From positions 8,822,501 to 8,886,500 of the forward strand of contig JAZARR010000153.1 in the NCBI GenBank assembly GCA_037389465.1: a DNA stretch of 64,000 nt, read 5' to 3'. Each line of letters begins with the position of its first letter. The stretch's first letter is position 1. Under the pieces are notes generated by a model, which saw nothing but the letters and a program-made list of their open reading frames with translations, was not told the DNA's origin and did not search any database. Source of the stretch: Baylisascaris procyonis. Lineage: Eukaryota; Nematoda; Chromadorea; Rhabditida; Ascarididae. Below are positions 12,801 to 24,541 of this stretch, one piece after another. Position numbers and translations under genes: made by a program.

Positions 12801-15800
12801 TATAGCATGACGAAGGAACACCGGAGAAGATATTGCGTCCTCTCAGACCCTGTCCGAAAACATGGTAGGCATCTCAGTTGAAGAGAGCAAACTGTCCTCT
12901 GACAGTTCGCTATCTCATTTCTCTTACTGGAAGCTGTATCTTTTATGGTCATAGCTGCGCATATGACAATGCACTTCGATGAGTCATTTCGGTGTAGGAC
13001 ATCACATGAATTGCAGTTGACAGTAGCCTAAATTTTATGTACAGACCATTATCAGACAAATAGACGCTAAAGGACATCAGACAGTAGACAAATGAGACAA
13101 ACAAGTAAGACAACACTCAAAGTAGGGTGATGTGCAGTGCTAAGATGGACATGTGCAGCATCAATGTTCGGTCATCACTGACAATTTGAAGTTGTCCTCA
13201 TTTATGTAACACTCTATTTTAGGCAGCATTGAGCAGTTAGGTTTATTTCTTTGAACATATGCCTGTTTATTTTTATTGTTGACATCTAATGCGGTTGAAG
13301 TTGTTTAGATCCGCCTATGCAAATTGCCACCCTCCACTGTCGGTAAATTGGGTATTAAGTCGAAGCGACGTATGCGAAAATTCGGTGCTGTTCCCTTGGA
13401 ATATGGCTCCAGAAACACGTATGGTCCATCTTATGGTATGTTTTTTACTTGGTCATATATTGCGCTCCGACTCGAACAAGAATATTTGATGTTCTTTGCG
13501 TGTCAGGTACTTTTGTGGACGGGACAAGAGACCCTTCTGAAACTGGTTTTAACGTGCTCTGAATCCGTCTGAACCATCCCTCGTCATTTCATTTCGCACC
13601 TCTTCTATCTGAAGCATTCTCTGTTTAAAGCACCCAGAGTGCAACGATTGGGGTATCATAGACGAACTTTGTCATACATGGGGGGGGGGGGTATCTTATC
13701 GAGGAATACGTTGTCCGTTCGATGTTTTATGTTGTTCTGAAATTTGCTCAAGTTCGAATTTTATTATGTTGTTTTAGTTTGGATGGGAATCTTTATCGTT
13801 TCCATGTATGGTTGCTACCTACTGCAACCAATAGAATCTATGGGGTTATATACTTGCTAACATCATGGTCGCAATGTTTCGTATAATTAGGGTGGGGTAT
13901 ATCTTTGCTGTTTTTTATTGTTTATTTAAAATTTGTCATCTGTTTCTAGACGTGAAAGGTCCGTTGTAAATTCTTTTTTGAACTGTTAATGTCTCCTTAT
14001 AGTTCGTGATGCTCGCTGGCATCAACGTAACGAAGAAAACCGATCAATGGGCGTTGTGAAAAATTTCGAAGAAGACCGTCTGGAAGGAATGTCTCCTGAG
14101 GAGAGGACTCTTGCACAACAAGAACCAGATAACGACGAAGGAGAAGATGATGATAAGGATGAATGCGAGGAATGGGAGAGGTTGCTTTCTTTAATTTAGT
14201 TGTTGCTCATTACTGGGGTTTCCATACCTTCTTCTTTTTCGTTCCCCCGGGCATTTCCTTTTCCGGAAAGTTTTCCTTCGAAAACATTATATGATTTGAT
14301 TTCTACTTAGGAGGTTTTCCTGGTCAAAGTTCTTGATCGATATTGTTGCTTTGTTGAAAAACATACGGATTCTTCTCCTCATTTTTTCACAGCTATTCGG
14401 TTTCCCTTTCAATCTTTTTCCATTTATCTGTATTTTCATTTCCTCTCATTTTTCTAACCAGTTTGCGATGCAGATTAGTGCAGTCGTGATGATAGAAATT
14501 ATTCGAAAGGCGATCATATTTTATAGTACTTTCTGACTGATAATTCAAAAACGCTTTGACATCTGTAGCATCGATGATATGGAAGTTTCTCATTTGCAGA
14601 TATGAGGCAAACTATGATGATGTCACCGAACAGGATCGAACGAAACCAAAGAAATATGAAGAGGAAATTGAGGTGAGCCATTGCTCACTTAATTACTTTT
14701 TATTTCTTTTACTGGAAGACTTGAATCACAACAGTTTGCTTGTTCGGAGTAAATGAAGCGTCTTCATTGTTCGTTCATATGGCAGTGGAATTTCATTTGG
14801 TTGCAAATTTTTTGTTTGTATTTCCATTGCGTTTTCACTCTAAATTCTTCATTTTTTAAAGTTTACACCTCGTATAAAGTGTTGGGAAGAAGGGAGGAGG
14901 GAAGAGGTTGAGGCTAGTGTTACGAAAGAGATGAAGTTCTCTCTGCTGCTATTTTTAATGGGATGGTCCGACTTTCTTTCTCTTGCTGTTTTCATAAACA
15001 AAAATTTTATAATTACAACATGAATGATTATTGCAGAGGATGATCCAACCAGAGTTATTATTGCTAGCCTTATCCACTTGATATGTTTTGAATGTTGGAA
15101 ACTTTCGTTCGTAAAAGCTAGTGAAGGCCGCATTCATTGTCGAAACGAGTTGATGCCAAAGAGATTTTTGGCTAGGTGGGAGCTCAGATATGAGGGTTGG
15201 GCAGATGATTTCCCCTTGACGGAAAAGAGGGAACAAATTATCCCCATTCAGCGCTTATTTAGTTCATTGTCAGCACGGGGAATACTATTTTAAGCACCGA
15301 ATGAACACTGATAAAGGTCACCTTAGTTCATACAACTCAAAGTCTATGTGCAGTCTTAATTGTATATTGTTTAGGTAACATGGGAAAAAGGTGGTCCAGG
15401 TTTGGTCTGGTATACGGATACGTTCTACTGGAATCGAATCGAGCAAGGCGACGATTGTGACTGGAAATGGGCTGACGACTGGGATGTGGACTACTCAGTT
15501 TATTATGATCGTAGCGATGGTAGTTTGGACGCGAAACAAGCTGTCGAAATAAGAGAAGACGAGAAGCTGAGGCAAGTCTCTTCGTTTGCTGCCGGAATTA
15601 TGCATTCGCTTACCATTCATTGACCAGCCTGTTTTAAGGTGACTGGCGCTGACCATTGTCTTCTATCCTGCTACAAAAAAATAGGGAGGTTTAGAAGGGG
15701 AAATAAGGAGGATTTTTTTTTAAAGATGGGGGAGGGGAAGGGGTGTTCATTCCATTATTTTACTCACTTTTTTGTTTAAGTGAGCGAAAATTTGTGGTTG

Positions 15801-17547
15801 CCTAGATATATCCTCTGAATAAAAGTGGATGCACTCGAATTATTTGCTCGTTGTTATTTCCATACATGTGAGTGAGGTGATAGGGTTATGAGAAAGAGGC
15901 AGCATGCAGTTAGATGTGATAACAGTTGCTGTATACCACTAATGAATGCTCTGATCGCCGTTGCATTGAAATGTTGTTCAGGATGGGTGGGCATATATGT
16001 GCTTTCTTTCACTTTATGATTTTCTAGTTCATACTGTTCATGCTGCATGGTTTTGATGAAGTAAGGGAATCCTCTATCTTTTTCGAAGAAGCTCTGTGTG
16101 GTCCAATGAGCTGTAAGTCATCCACTATGTAGCTATGGGACAATTAGTTCTAGTATCGCTGTAAGGTATCATTTTTCCAAGTTTTTTCCCAGCATTTAGC
16201 GGATAGAAAAGATTGCTGTCATAAGCTCAAAGCTACATATTCTTTTTGGCTGCGATATGGCTATGGACACGCAGTTAGTTCAGTTCGATGGTACTGTTGT
16301 AATAATTGTTTCCTTTCAAAGTCTTTAAGCTTGTTTAGTCAATACCAGTTCACTACTATATGCCCTCTCTTCTTGCTTTCCTTCAGTGCGATGCATATAA
16401 TCATTAACATTTCAGATCGGGCGAAATAACACAATCGTGCTTCAAGAAGAGACTCATACCGACACAAAGAAAGCGACGTGCAAGTGGTTCCGATGTGGAC
16501 AGTGATATCGTTGGTGATTTCGAAAGGCATACGAAAGGGATCGGCAGCAAACTAATGAAGAAGTACGCTTGATTTGATTGATCCTTGTTTAAATATTTAT
16601 GAGATTTTGGATTAAGTTTTATTAGGTAAGTATTCGTTGGTTTTTAGGTTATAATGAGATTTGCGAGATTAGCACCTTGATCATTATGTTCATAAGTAGA
16701 TAAAGCGCTTATTGATTTTATCAAGTTAGTTATCATTCATCACTTGAATAGTTGTGTATAGTACTTGAAACGTTATTAATCTATCATTAAACGATTCTGA
16801 TTGTGAGAGAAGAGAGAAGAATGCTTAGTGTTCTTGTTTTCTGATAGTGAGCACTTCATTCATCATATTCAAAGATCCGATCCGTCTGCTCTCTCTAAGT
16901 AGGTTTGCATCCTTCTCATCGTTGTTTTTTTTTTTTTTGCTTTATTTCTTGTTGTAATTTTATTTTAAGGCTTTAATGAATGCAATGACTTATTATAGAT
17001 TCGGTTGGGAACCAGGTCGTGGATTGGGACGCAATAATCGTGGACGCGTAAACACAGTGTCTGTCGAACTAGACGAGATGGGAGGCGCACAGCTCACTGG
17101 CGAACGACGTGGCATTGGCTATTATGGAGAGAAATTGCAAAGGAGTGGATTCAAGAAACATATTGAACATACGATATCATCTATGTAAGTCATATTTGAT
17201 CAGTTCATTTCCGAATATGTTAATTCTATTTATGTATTTTTGCATATTGTTGTCCAATTATTTATTATTACGTGAACATTTTAACGATCGGCTGGTGTAC
17301 AACGGCGAAGAGGTTTCGATAAGTGAATGCCAACTAATATTTCGCAATTCTGCGGTCTTTTATTTAATTGAGAGTTGTATCATCTACTGTTATGTTTGCG
17401 TTGGTTAATTCTTAATATTGATGAGATAGATGATGTTGTATAAACGATGTTTTTATTTGCAGTTATGATAGGCACGAAAAGGACGAAGAGAAAGGCCTGG
17501 AAAGTGTTCTGAGAAGAAATGAATCCACTCACATGAAATATCGGTGA
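9814..17547 (+). CDS. GPATCH3: G-patch domain-containing protein 3-like
   Basis: Eleven exons in consistent phase: 9814-9967, 10572-10702, 11382-11576, 12202-12324, 13309-13435, 14003-14180, 14600-14672, 15375-15571, 16416-16562, 16999-17184, 17463-17547. They give 531 residues, close to the usual length of this family (about 525 in human). Family landmarks in order: the N-terminal segment ending CFHFRHRPE (exon 2); RPPALMPHGNVGTP (exon 4); FGAVPLEYG (exon 5); an acidic stretch ending ECEEWER (exon 6); VTEQDRTKPKKYEEEIE (exon 7); GGPGLVWYTD and DDWDVDYSVYYDR (exon 8); FERHTKGIGSKLM (exon 9); and the G-patch FGWEPGRGLGRNN with RRGIGYYGEKLQ (exon 10). G-patch proteins typically act in RNA metabolism by contacting DEAH helicases; vertebrate GPATCH3 has also been tied to innate signalling, which need not apply here. 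The intron after 15571 appears to start with GC. The first exon does not resemble the vertebrate N-terminus. AATAAA lies at 17597-17602. Confidence 0.92.
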
Positions 17548-17596
17548 TTATATCGTTTTATACTGTTTTTGTTTATACTGTAAATATAATGATATG

Positions 17597-17602
17597 AATA
17601 AA
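17597..17602 (+). terminator. Poly(A) signal of the GPATCH3-like gene
   Basis: A canonical AATAAA 50 bp after the TGA stop at 17545-17547, at the short spacing usual for nematode 3' UTRs. Confidence 0.75.
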
Positions 17603-18324
17603 GTAAATTTTTATGCAAAGGGAGTTTCTTCTTAAGTGAAAGGGATCACCCGAAAGAAGTTTATTGAAGTGGAAATTGATTCTATATCAGTGGTTCAACG
17701 AAATGCTAATGATATAGACGACGTAATAATGCTGTGTTAAGTGAAGAGCGAATTTGCCAAATAAGGTGGAAGTTATGTTGGTGCAAAACAACGTGGGAGG
17801 GGGGGGGGGTGGCATAGCACTGATATACGCAAATATATGAATTGCTAAGGGAAGGGGGTGTTTCTCAATATTGTGCAAAAAGTCTCATTTATTAGGAAGT
17901 TAGTACAAGGAAAAATTCAAAGGGAAAACGTTAAAATGGCTGGGAGTTTGATAAACATAGGTATCCGAACGCTATGTTTATCGTTGTTTGCAAGCTCCGG
18001 AGCTTATTGGATAAGCAATTCCAATTGGATGTGAATTCGCAAAAGGTTTAATGCAAGAAGGCTAATATAGACGAGGGAATGGCAAGCTGGGCTTGAGTTG
18101 GTATTGGACAAGCTTGAGTTGAATTTGGGCATCCCAGATTGGAACGGATATTGTAGACTAAATGGGAAAAATAGTTTCCACTTGAATCGTATCAAGTTGT
18201 GGTCTTTATCCTTTGACCCCGCGTTGCGTACGATTTAATAAAGGCGCATCACGGAATGGGTCAAAATAAGTGATAGCGATTCGGGCAATGAGGTTCGTTT
18301 GTATTAGCAAACGGGGATGTGCTA

Positions 18325-18640
18325 ATGGAATGAAATGCTTTATACGTGACGTGAATGACACGTTGCGTGAATGCGGTTCGTATATGACGTGCGTGTTGTT
18401 TACTTAAAATTAAATGCTTCATGCATGACGTGAATGGTGCATCGACTCACATGTGACGTACATTTCATTTAAGCGGAGTTAAATGTTTCACGCATGACGT
18501 GAATAAGGTTCGTATATGACATGTACATATAGTTTAGTTGGAATTAAATGGTTCAACGTGACGTGAATGACGCATTACGTGAATATGCTTCACGTAATGG
18601 CGTAAGTTTTATGCGGAATTAAATGCTTCATGCATAATGT
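18325..18640. repeat. Degenerate tandem repeat rich in TGACGTGA
   Basis: About five units spaced roughly 64-80 bp apart share a core like TTAAATGCTTCATGCATGAC followed by GTGAAT. Unit starts are near 18329, 18410, 18479, 18543 and 18619. About eight ACGTG motifs fall within it. The units are diverged, so the array is old or under constraint at the motif only. Confidence 0.7.
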
Positions 18641-19149
18641 TAATAGGTTCGATGCGTTGCATGGATACGTCTCAGCGATTAGCATATATGTGGTTGAGAT
18701 GGATGTGAAGAGCAATAAGTGTATGTTGGATGACGTGTATCGATGCGAGACGACAGACTGCGAGAGGAAGTGTTAGAACGAACGAGATACGCATTTGACA
18801 AACGTCATAGAAGCGACAAAAACCGGTTATCACTTCAACAGTTCTCTCGTATCGAAAAATGTCCCCAAAACGGAGCAAATTTGTTAGATAATCGATATTG
18901 ATGGAGCGTTAGTAGTGATATATGCTCCGAGAGTACATGTGAATAATAAGCTTGACGAATAGACAAATCTAGATAGTATAGGAATGTGGAGACAGATGTA
19001 CGATAAAGAAATGAGAAACATGAGAGAGAGAGAAGGCTAAGATAGGACATGTGTGCCATGGCAATGCCGTCATAGATGTATGTGGCAGATGCGGCTCGAT
19101 GGACGGCGATTGTGTGATGTTGATGTTGTGCTAGGTGATATTGATGATT

Positions 19150-19232
19150 CTGGTTAAGTTAGTGGTCATTAGTTTGTTGGTCATTAGCTTGTTGGTCATT
19201 AGCTTGACGGTCATCACCCCATTGGTCATCTT
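19150..19232. repeat. Short tandem repeat, about 18-bp units
   Basis: Four or five units containing TGGTCATTAG or TGGTCATC, separated by TTGTT, TTGACG or ACCCCAT. A minor direct repeat in the intergenic region. Confidence 0.7.
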
Positions 19233-21953
19233 TGATGCCGTTCTCTGATGCATAAAAAAATTTTATTTGAAATAAACACGAGTTAATGTTGTTTTTAAGG
19301 CCATTATAAGCAAGTCTCTTCTACTTTCTAGAATCTTGTTTTCATTGATGATGGCTGAATAGATTCAATGCTTTATCGATATCAACTAGGCGTTTCTAGA
19401 ATCCACTCGAATGCCCTCCTTAAAGCAGGAAGTGTTGACCTTTTGCTGTACACGTCACTTGTTTAATGTGAGTATCACGTCACTCATTGCATAGGATGAA
19501 GATGCAATCAATGAACGGTAGATTTCGAAAGGGGGATTACGAAATATTGTAGAGATAAACTAATAGGCGAGGTAAAGTTAGAATCGCAAGTGTTATCTAG
19601 CAGGTCGTATTACCTTTAAGCAAAGGTGTGTGTTAGTTGTGTGAAGAATTTTTGATGCTTTGTTGCTGTTTAAGTGGGCACCGAAGTGATATCGATTGCC
19701 GATCGCAAACGCACACACACACCGTTGCATAAAGGCACACCAATGAGTTTACATCTTGAATGGTTTACCGTGAGTGGCACTATGAATATGTGCAATATTT
19801 GAGGGTTTATACGCCCGTCTTCATATTCCCCCCCCTCTCCTTCCATTCTTCCGCCCCCTGCCGATCTCTTTCAAGCCTTCTGGACTGTTATAACTTTCTA
19901 CTAACTTTTTTTTTGCAATTAGATGCATCTGTTATTACGGTTATCGTGAAAACATTCTCGGATTTGAGCCAACTTAAGGTTCATCTCATGCAGAATTCCG
20001 CGAGAAATATAAAGTTTTATAATAAGCCTCATCGAATATGTCGGTTTTGAGAAATTATGAGCTATGCCCATACCTCAAATAAGGCTTTTTAAGCTGAGTA
20101 TATAAGAATGGGTCGATTTCATTTACCTCCTGTTTCCACAGGAATATAGATGTACATAAGGAAGGTGTATGTATAACGCTTTAGAAAGGAATTTCAGGTA
20201 TATTTTGAAGGAAGGTGATATTTCGATGGAGTCATAGTTAATGAAAATAAAATGTGTTAGCTTGTCACCTTGATTACGAACTCTTTCTACCATTTTTCCT
20301 CTCTCTTCCTATATAGGTCACCTTCTCAATAACTTAACGTCGGTTTAGAGAAGTTGCAAACATTATTGAGCCAGGGCTTATAAAGGTAGGATTACTGTAT
20401 ATGGGTGGTGTGATGCTGTCATTCATACTGTATTTCAAATGCCATATTGCTTCTACCGTCGGAATGGAGGACTGAATTGGGTGTTTAGGTAGGTGTTAGA
20501 TGGAAGAAACGTTCAGCAGTTTATTTTTGTCTATTCAGTCCACTCTCGTTTAGCTGTCTGGTCTATTCATTCTATCTAAAAGAGAGATCGTGAGCATCTT
20601 ATTCCTGTCTAAAGGAGAGGAACCTAGTTTGCTTCCTCTCAAAGGTAGATGTTTTGACCCTTGAGATCCTGAAATCAGTAGTTTTGTAATTGACGCCTCT
20701 CAGGTTTATTATTGAAACATATTAATGACTCGAACTTCTGACACATCTGCCATATTCCATTGTTCTTCATATATTTGCCCATATGAATAGGCGGGTAAAA
20801 CAGCCAAAAGTTGGCTGATTCGCTTGATACTTAGCTCGAGCTTCATGCCCACAAGCTCAAACTTTGTTTTAACCGTGCTCACATCTGATGCTATTTAAGT
20901 TGACCCATTTTGATTGGTTAAACAACCCGAACATCATTGTTTGGCGAGGAATTAAATAGATTTTCAAAAATTGTAGTTGGTGATATCTTCGTATTTTAGA
21001 TAATAAAATCAAATAATGATGATATTTGCTGGTGGTAGTGATTTGATTTGCTAGTGATAGCGATGTGAATGTTTTATATTTCTTATTCGTCAATTTAGCG
21101 CTTTATTTTCTAAAAAGTTTTATTTCTTTTATACATCAGTAATCGGAAGTAAATCTGTTAAAAGTTATTTCGATTATATCTAAAAAATATTATAGTAAAG
21201 TAATATAAATTAATATATTTGTAATTTTAGAATTTTTGTGAAGGAGATTTGATTTGTTAATCGACTCTTTAAAGAGTTTTCACAAAATAGTCCCTTTCCC
21301 CCCCCCCCTCGAGGGGGTCCATAATCCATCCATCGAAATGAGAAGAAATCGACTCGACAATGTTCGTGTTGGGATTGGGTCGATATGTGTGCAATGCAAG
21401 CGCAATGATCCTCGAGGCGTGTCATGTCTGCGCATTGCTCATCGCACACTATTTATTCGTATCGTCTGCTTTTACTCTCTTCATTTCTTGTGTTGTTTCT
21501 TTAACATTCTTTAGCTGTCTCTCTCTGATTTGCATACTCTATGCATGATCTTTTTATCCCTCGAGTCTCTTATGTTTGACGGTTATTCTCATTGATGTTT
21601 ATATGTCTGCCTATGTGTCTATATAGAGAATTAGGGAGTAAAAAGCGGCAGGCAGAAGTGGGCCGATTGGTTGTCGGCGTTGTGCGGGGCACATTCTCAA
21701 TTCGCATTGAGTTCGGCTGGTGTGGGGTTGGATGGGTGCTCTCGATTGCTGACGCTTCATTTGACGTTGATGAGCGGCCGTATTGCCCGTTATTTAAACC
21801 CCTATGTTAGTCTTGTATAGACCCCCTCCCCCCACCCCCTCTCCCCACACTGCCCTTCCTATCGAATCTTGTTGGTTGTGGCGCAAGTGTCTTCTTTTCT
21901 CTGTTTTTTTTCCTTCACTTAACCCGTTATATTTGAGTCTTTCAACTTCAAGC

Positions 21954-23326
21954 ATGAATAGTTGGCAGTTCGATGGAACGGATCTGTTGGTTATCGATGA
22001 GATCCACAGCTGTTTGCTTGAGTTTGATCAGCTGTTGAGTTTGTTTTGAAAGTTTTATCCCTTTTTTTTGAGGTTTACTTATTGTTATTGTTGTTATTAT
22101 TTATTATTATTATTATTATATTATTATTATTGTTGCAATATTTCTGCAGTTAGTTGTTCAATGAAATTCGAATAAAAACTTCGCGAATATTGGTGATACG
22201 TGGCCATATTTCCTAAATGCTGTATATGTTCAATTGTATTGTTTATTTTCGATGTTCATTTCAACATATTTAAATGATACTCTTCATGATCGCTGTTTAG
22301 CCATATTGCCGAATCTGTGATCGTTTTTATGGATTTCTTTTTTTTTGATTGATTTAAATACGATATTATTTTCAGGAATTCGTTTCGATCCTCACAATCG
22401 CATAGAGCCACTGGTCCGTCCCAGTTGCATGTTTTTGCACCCATCCGAACCAAGCAGTTGTTATTTTATGGTTGACAACCCTCAAGAAGGTTTGCTATCG
22501 TTTTCGCATTGCTTTCTTTCAAGCGTTGTATGGAGAATAGACCTCACAGGTAAGTTTGCGGGAAAGGAGGAAAGGAGGGGGATAGGGGTGATTTTTTTGG
22601 TGACATCATGCCCCCAAAAAAAAGCTCAAAGAAAATTTCAGAAGCCACTTATAAATGTTAATTCTGGAACTCCCAAAAGTTCTACGAATATTTCTTTAAT
22701 ATTTTTATTTATTTTTAGTTACCTTGAAAGTAGGGTAGCGGATGTGTTCTTCTCCTCTATTTCTTCCCTGAGCCTAACATTGTGAGTGGATATTTCAGTC
22801 ATTTGAGCAAGGAATAATGTTGAGTTTGAGTTGAACACTTCCCGCTAGTAGAATAGTTTTTAAACGAAATGTGTTTGCTCGTTGGTTTTTTTTTTTTAAG
22901 GAATCCTGATTGGAATAAATAATAGTTTCACTGGAGCAATCTCATCGAATCGGAGCGGGTTATATAAAAAAATAGGCACAGTTGGTAATGGTGGGAGGTC
23001 TTGTCACAACTGGCTGACTGTATGATCAGGAAGCAGTCTAAAATATGCGTAGCAACATGGGGTTTATAATTTTTGCATGAAGATGAGTGAATGGTGCAAA
23101 CATATTTGTTATATGTCCAGGTTTTATAGATAGTGATGATTGATTTTCAGGGCGGTTGTCACGAAAACGAAAGAAACTGAAGGATTGCTGCGAGGAGTCG
23201 CTGTGCGACAATTCACCATTGCTCTCATCTATAAACCCCGTATGCTATTTGGAGAGTACACCGTCTACAAGCAGTCCATACGCCGTTCCTTTCAACACAC
23301 GGCACGGTCCTAACCGCAGACGTTAG
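21954..23326 (+). CDS. Provisional three-exon gene, 124-residue protein of unknown function
   Basis: Exons 21954-22038, 22376-22489 and 23151-23326 join in phase (28 codons plus 1 base; then 2 + 111 + 1 bases; then 2 bases plus 57 codons and TAG). The product starts MNSWQFDGTDLLVIDE, then has an exon-2 segment with RIEPLVRPSCMFLHP and YFMVDNPQE, a basic patch (RLSRKRKKLKD) followed by CCEESLCD, and a Ser/Pro-rich C-terminus ending NTRHGPNRRR. The basic patch could be a nuclear localisation signal. No family is recognised. Exons 2 and 3 have good TTTCAG acceptors. Exon 1 is weaker (donor GTTTGT), and other 5' exons are possible. A good donor (C|GTTAGT) overlaps the TAG stop at 23324-23326, so the last exon might instead splice onward into the eIF5 leader. 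Confidence 0.45.
22079..22136. repeat. (TTA)n trinucleotide repeat
   Basis: An imperfect TTA/TTG run of about 58 bp in the first intron of the provisional 124-residue gene. Confidence 0.9.
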
Positions 23327-24484
23327 TTCCTTTTTTTTTATTCTTGCAATGATCGGATACATATGCAAATGTAATAATAAGAGGTTTTTGAGCAATTTCA
23401 ATGACAGTTTTCTATAAGATGGGAATGAACTATTTGGTTCAATGTGATGTTATTATAGCTTTTTTGTATATTTCAATACCGTTCTAATTTTTGCGAAAAT
23501 TATATTCAAATGACTATTGCTGAAAGCCTGAAGATACACCTATGCATGTTTAAATCAAGCCTAAAATGTTATGATTTTCTTAGTTCTTGTTGTCTCATCA
23601 TCTGTCTCATTCCTGCCTTTCTCGATTATAGACTTTGAGGTTTTTTGAAAAAAAAAAAATTAGATCTTTGCGGTGCTTTTAGGTCACATTAATTCATAAT
23701 CCGATTCGCTGAAAGAAAGCGCAAATGGATTTATATTCATAAATTATGTTGATTAAATCTATAAAATTCAAATTTTTATCGATCGCAGTGTTGAATGTAA
23801 TGAGTGTTCTTATATTACTTAAGCAAGGATCCTGTATTGAGCGGTCCATTGCGGGTGTTAGGTGAAAGGAAGTATTGATCGGATTTGCTGGCAGGCTCTA
23901 TTGAACGCTTGCATTTTGTAACTCACAGTTTCATGAAGTGTCGTTTATATTGCTGTGAGACGAAGCCTATCAACGGTAATGCTTGCGTGATGTTATCCTT
24001 TTGAGAGTTGAAAAGGAGAGAAGAGGTCGTGAGTTTGTTTGAAGGGGGAGCGGAAGGTTTTGAGTTTGTTTGATGGGGGAGGGATCTTGAGTTGGTTAGA
24101 AGGGGAAGCGGAAGGGGTCTTAAGCTGATTTGTGTACATTTTCTATGTTTACGACTATGTTTCATCGAATTTTTTTCAATATGAGAGCGAAGGGTGGAAG
24201 GATCTGTGAGCTAGTTTGTGCGCAGGTTGTTTGTCATCCGTCGATGCTTGTTTGGGGACACGTACCTGAGTCGTCCAGGAAGTCCAGGATTTCGTAGGTA
24301 TTGCTATGGTGATGTTGTGCCCACCTATTAAAGCTGCGGCTGAGAGGATGTACCATTTAGTGTCATTACAAGCTTTTTGTAGTTTAACATAATGGCGGGT
24401 TTATTCCTTATTGATATTCATTAGCAGCATTATTCCTTTGTGTCTTTAGTTAATTTTAATTGATGCTATATATGTATATTGCAG
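23327..24484. other. Spacer between the 124-residue gene and eIF5
   Basis: About 1.15 kb with no supported exon and no obvious AATAAA. It ends in the TATTGCAG acceptor at 24484. A GGGGGA-rich purine stretch lies at 24015-24120. Confidence 0.45.
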
Positions 24485-24541
24485 GTTTTCTGTTATCAAC
24501 ATTAATATCGAGAAGATTACATCATACATTATTGAGTCGAA
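24477..24541 (+). promoter_or_regulatory. Splice acceptor and 5' leader of eIF5
   Basis: TATTGCAG ends at 24484 and leaves a 57-base leader before the eIF5 ATG at 24542. The acceptor may take a spliced leader in trans, or a 5' exon in cis. The leader is also open in another frame that is in phase with the upstream gene's last exon. Confidence 0.45.

Larger units (their letters stand above)
17548..21953. other. 4.4-kb intergenic region without a recognised gene
   Basis: No exon chain or known protein motif on either strand. It contains a G-run at 17801-17810, a degenerate ACGTG-rich repeat at 18325-18640, short GGTCATTAGCTTGTT-type repeats at 19155-19230, a short CA tract near 19715 and a C-run at 21299-21308. 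A relatively GC-rich patch at 21640-21860 precedes the next provisional gene and may hold its promoter. Confidence 0.5.
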
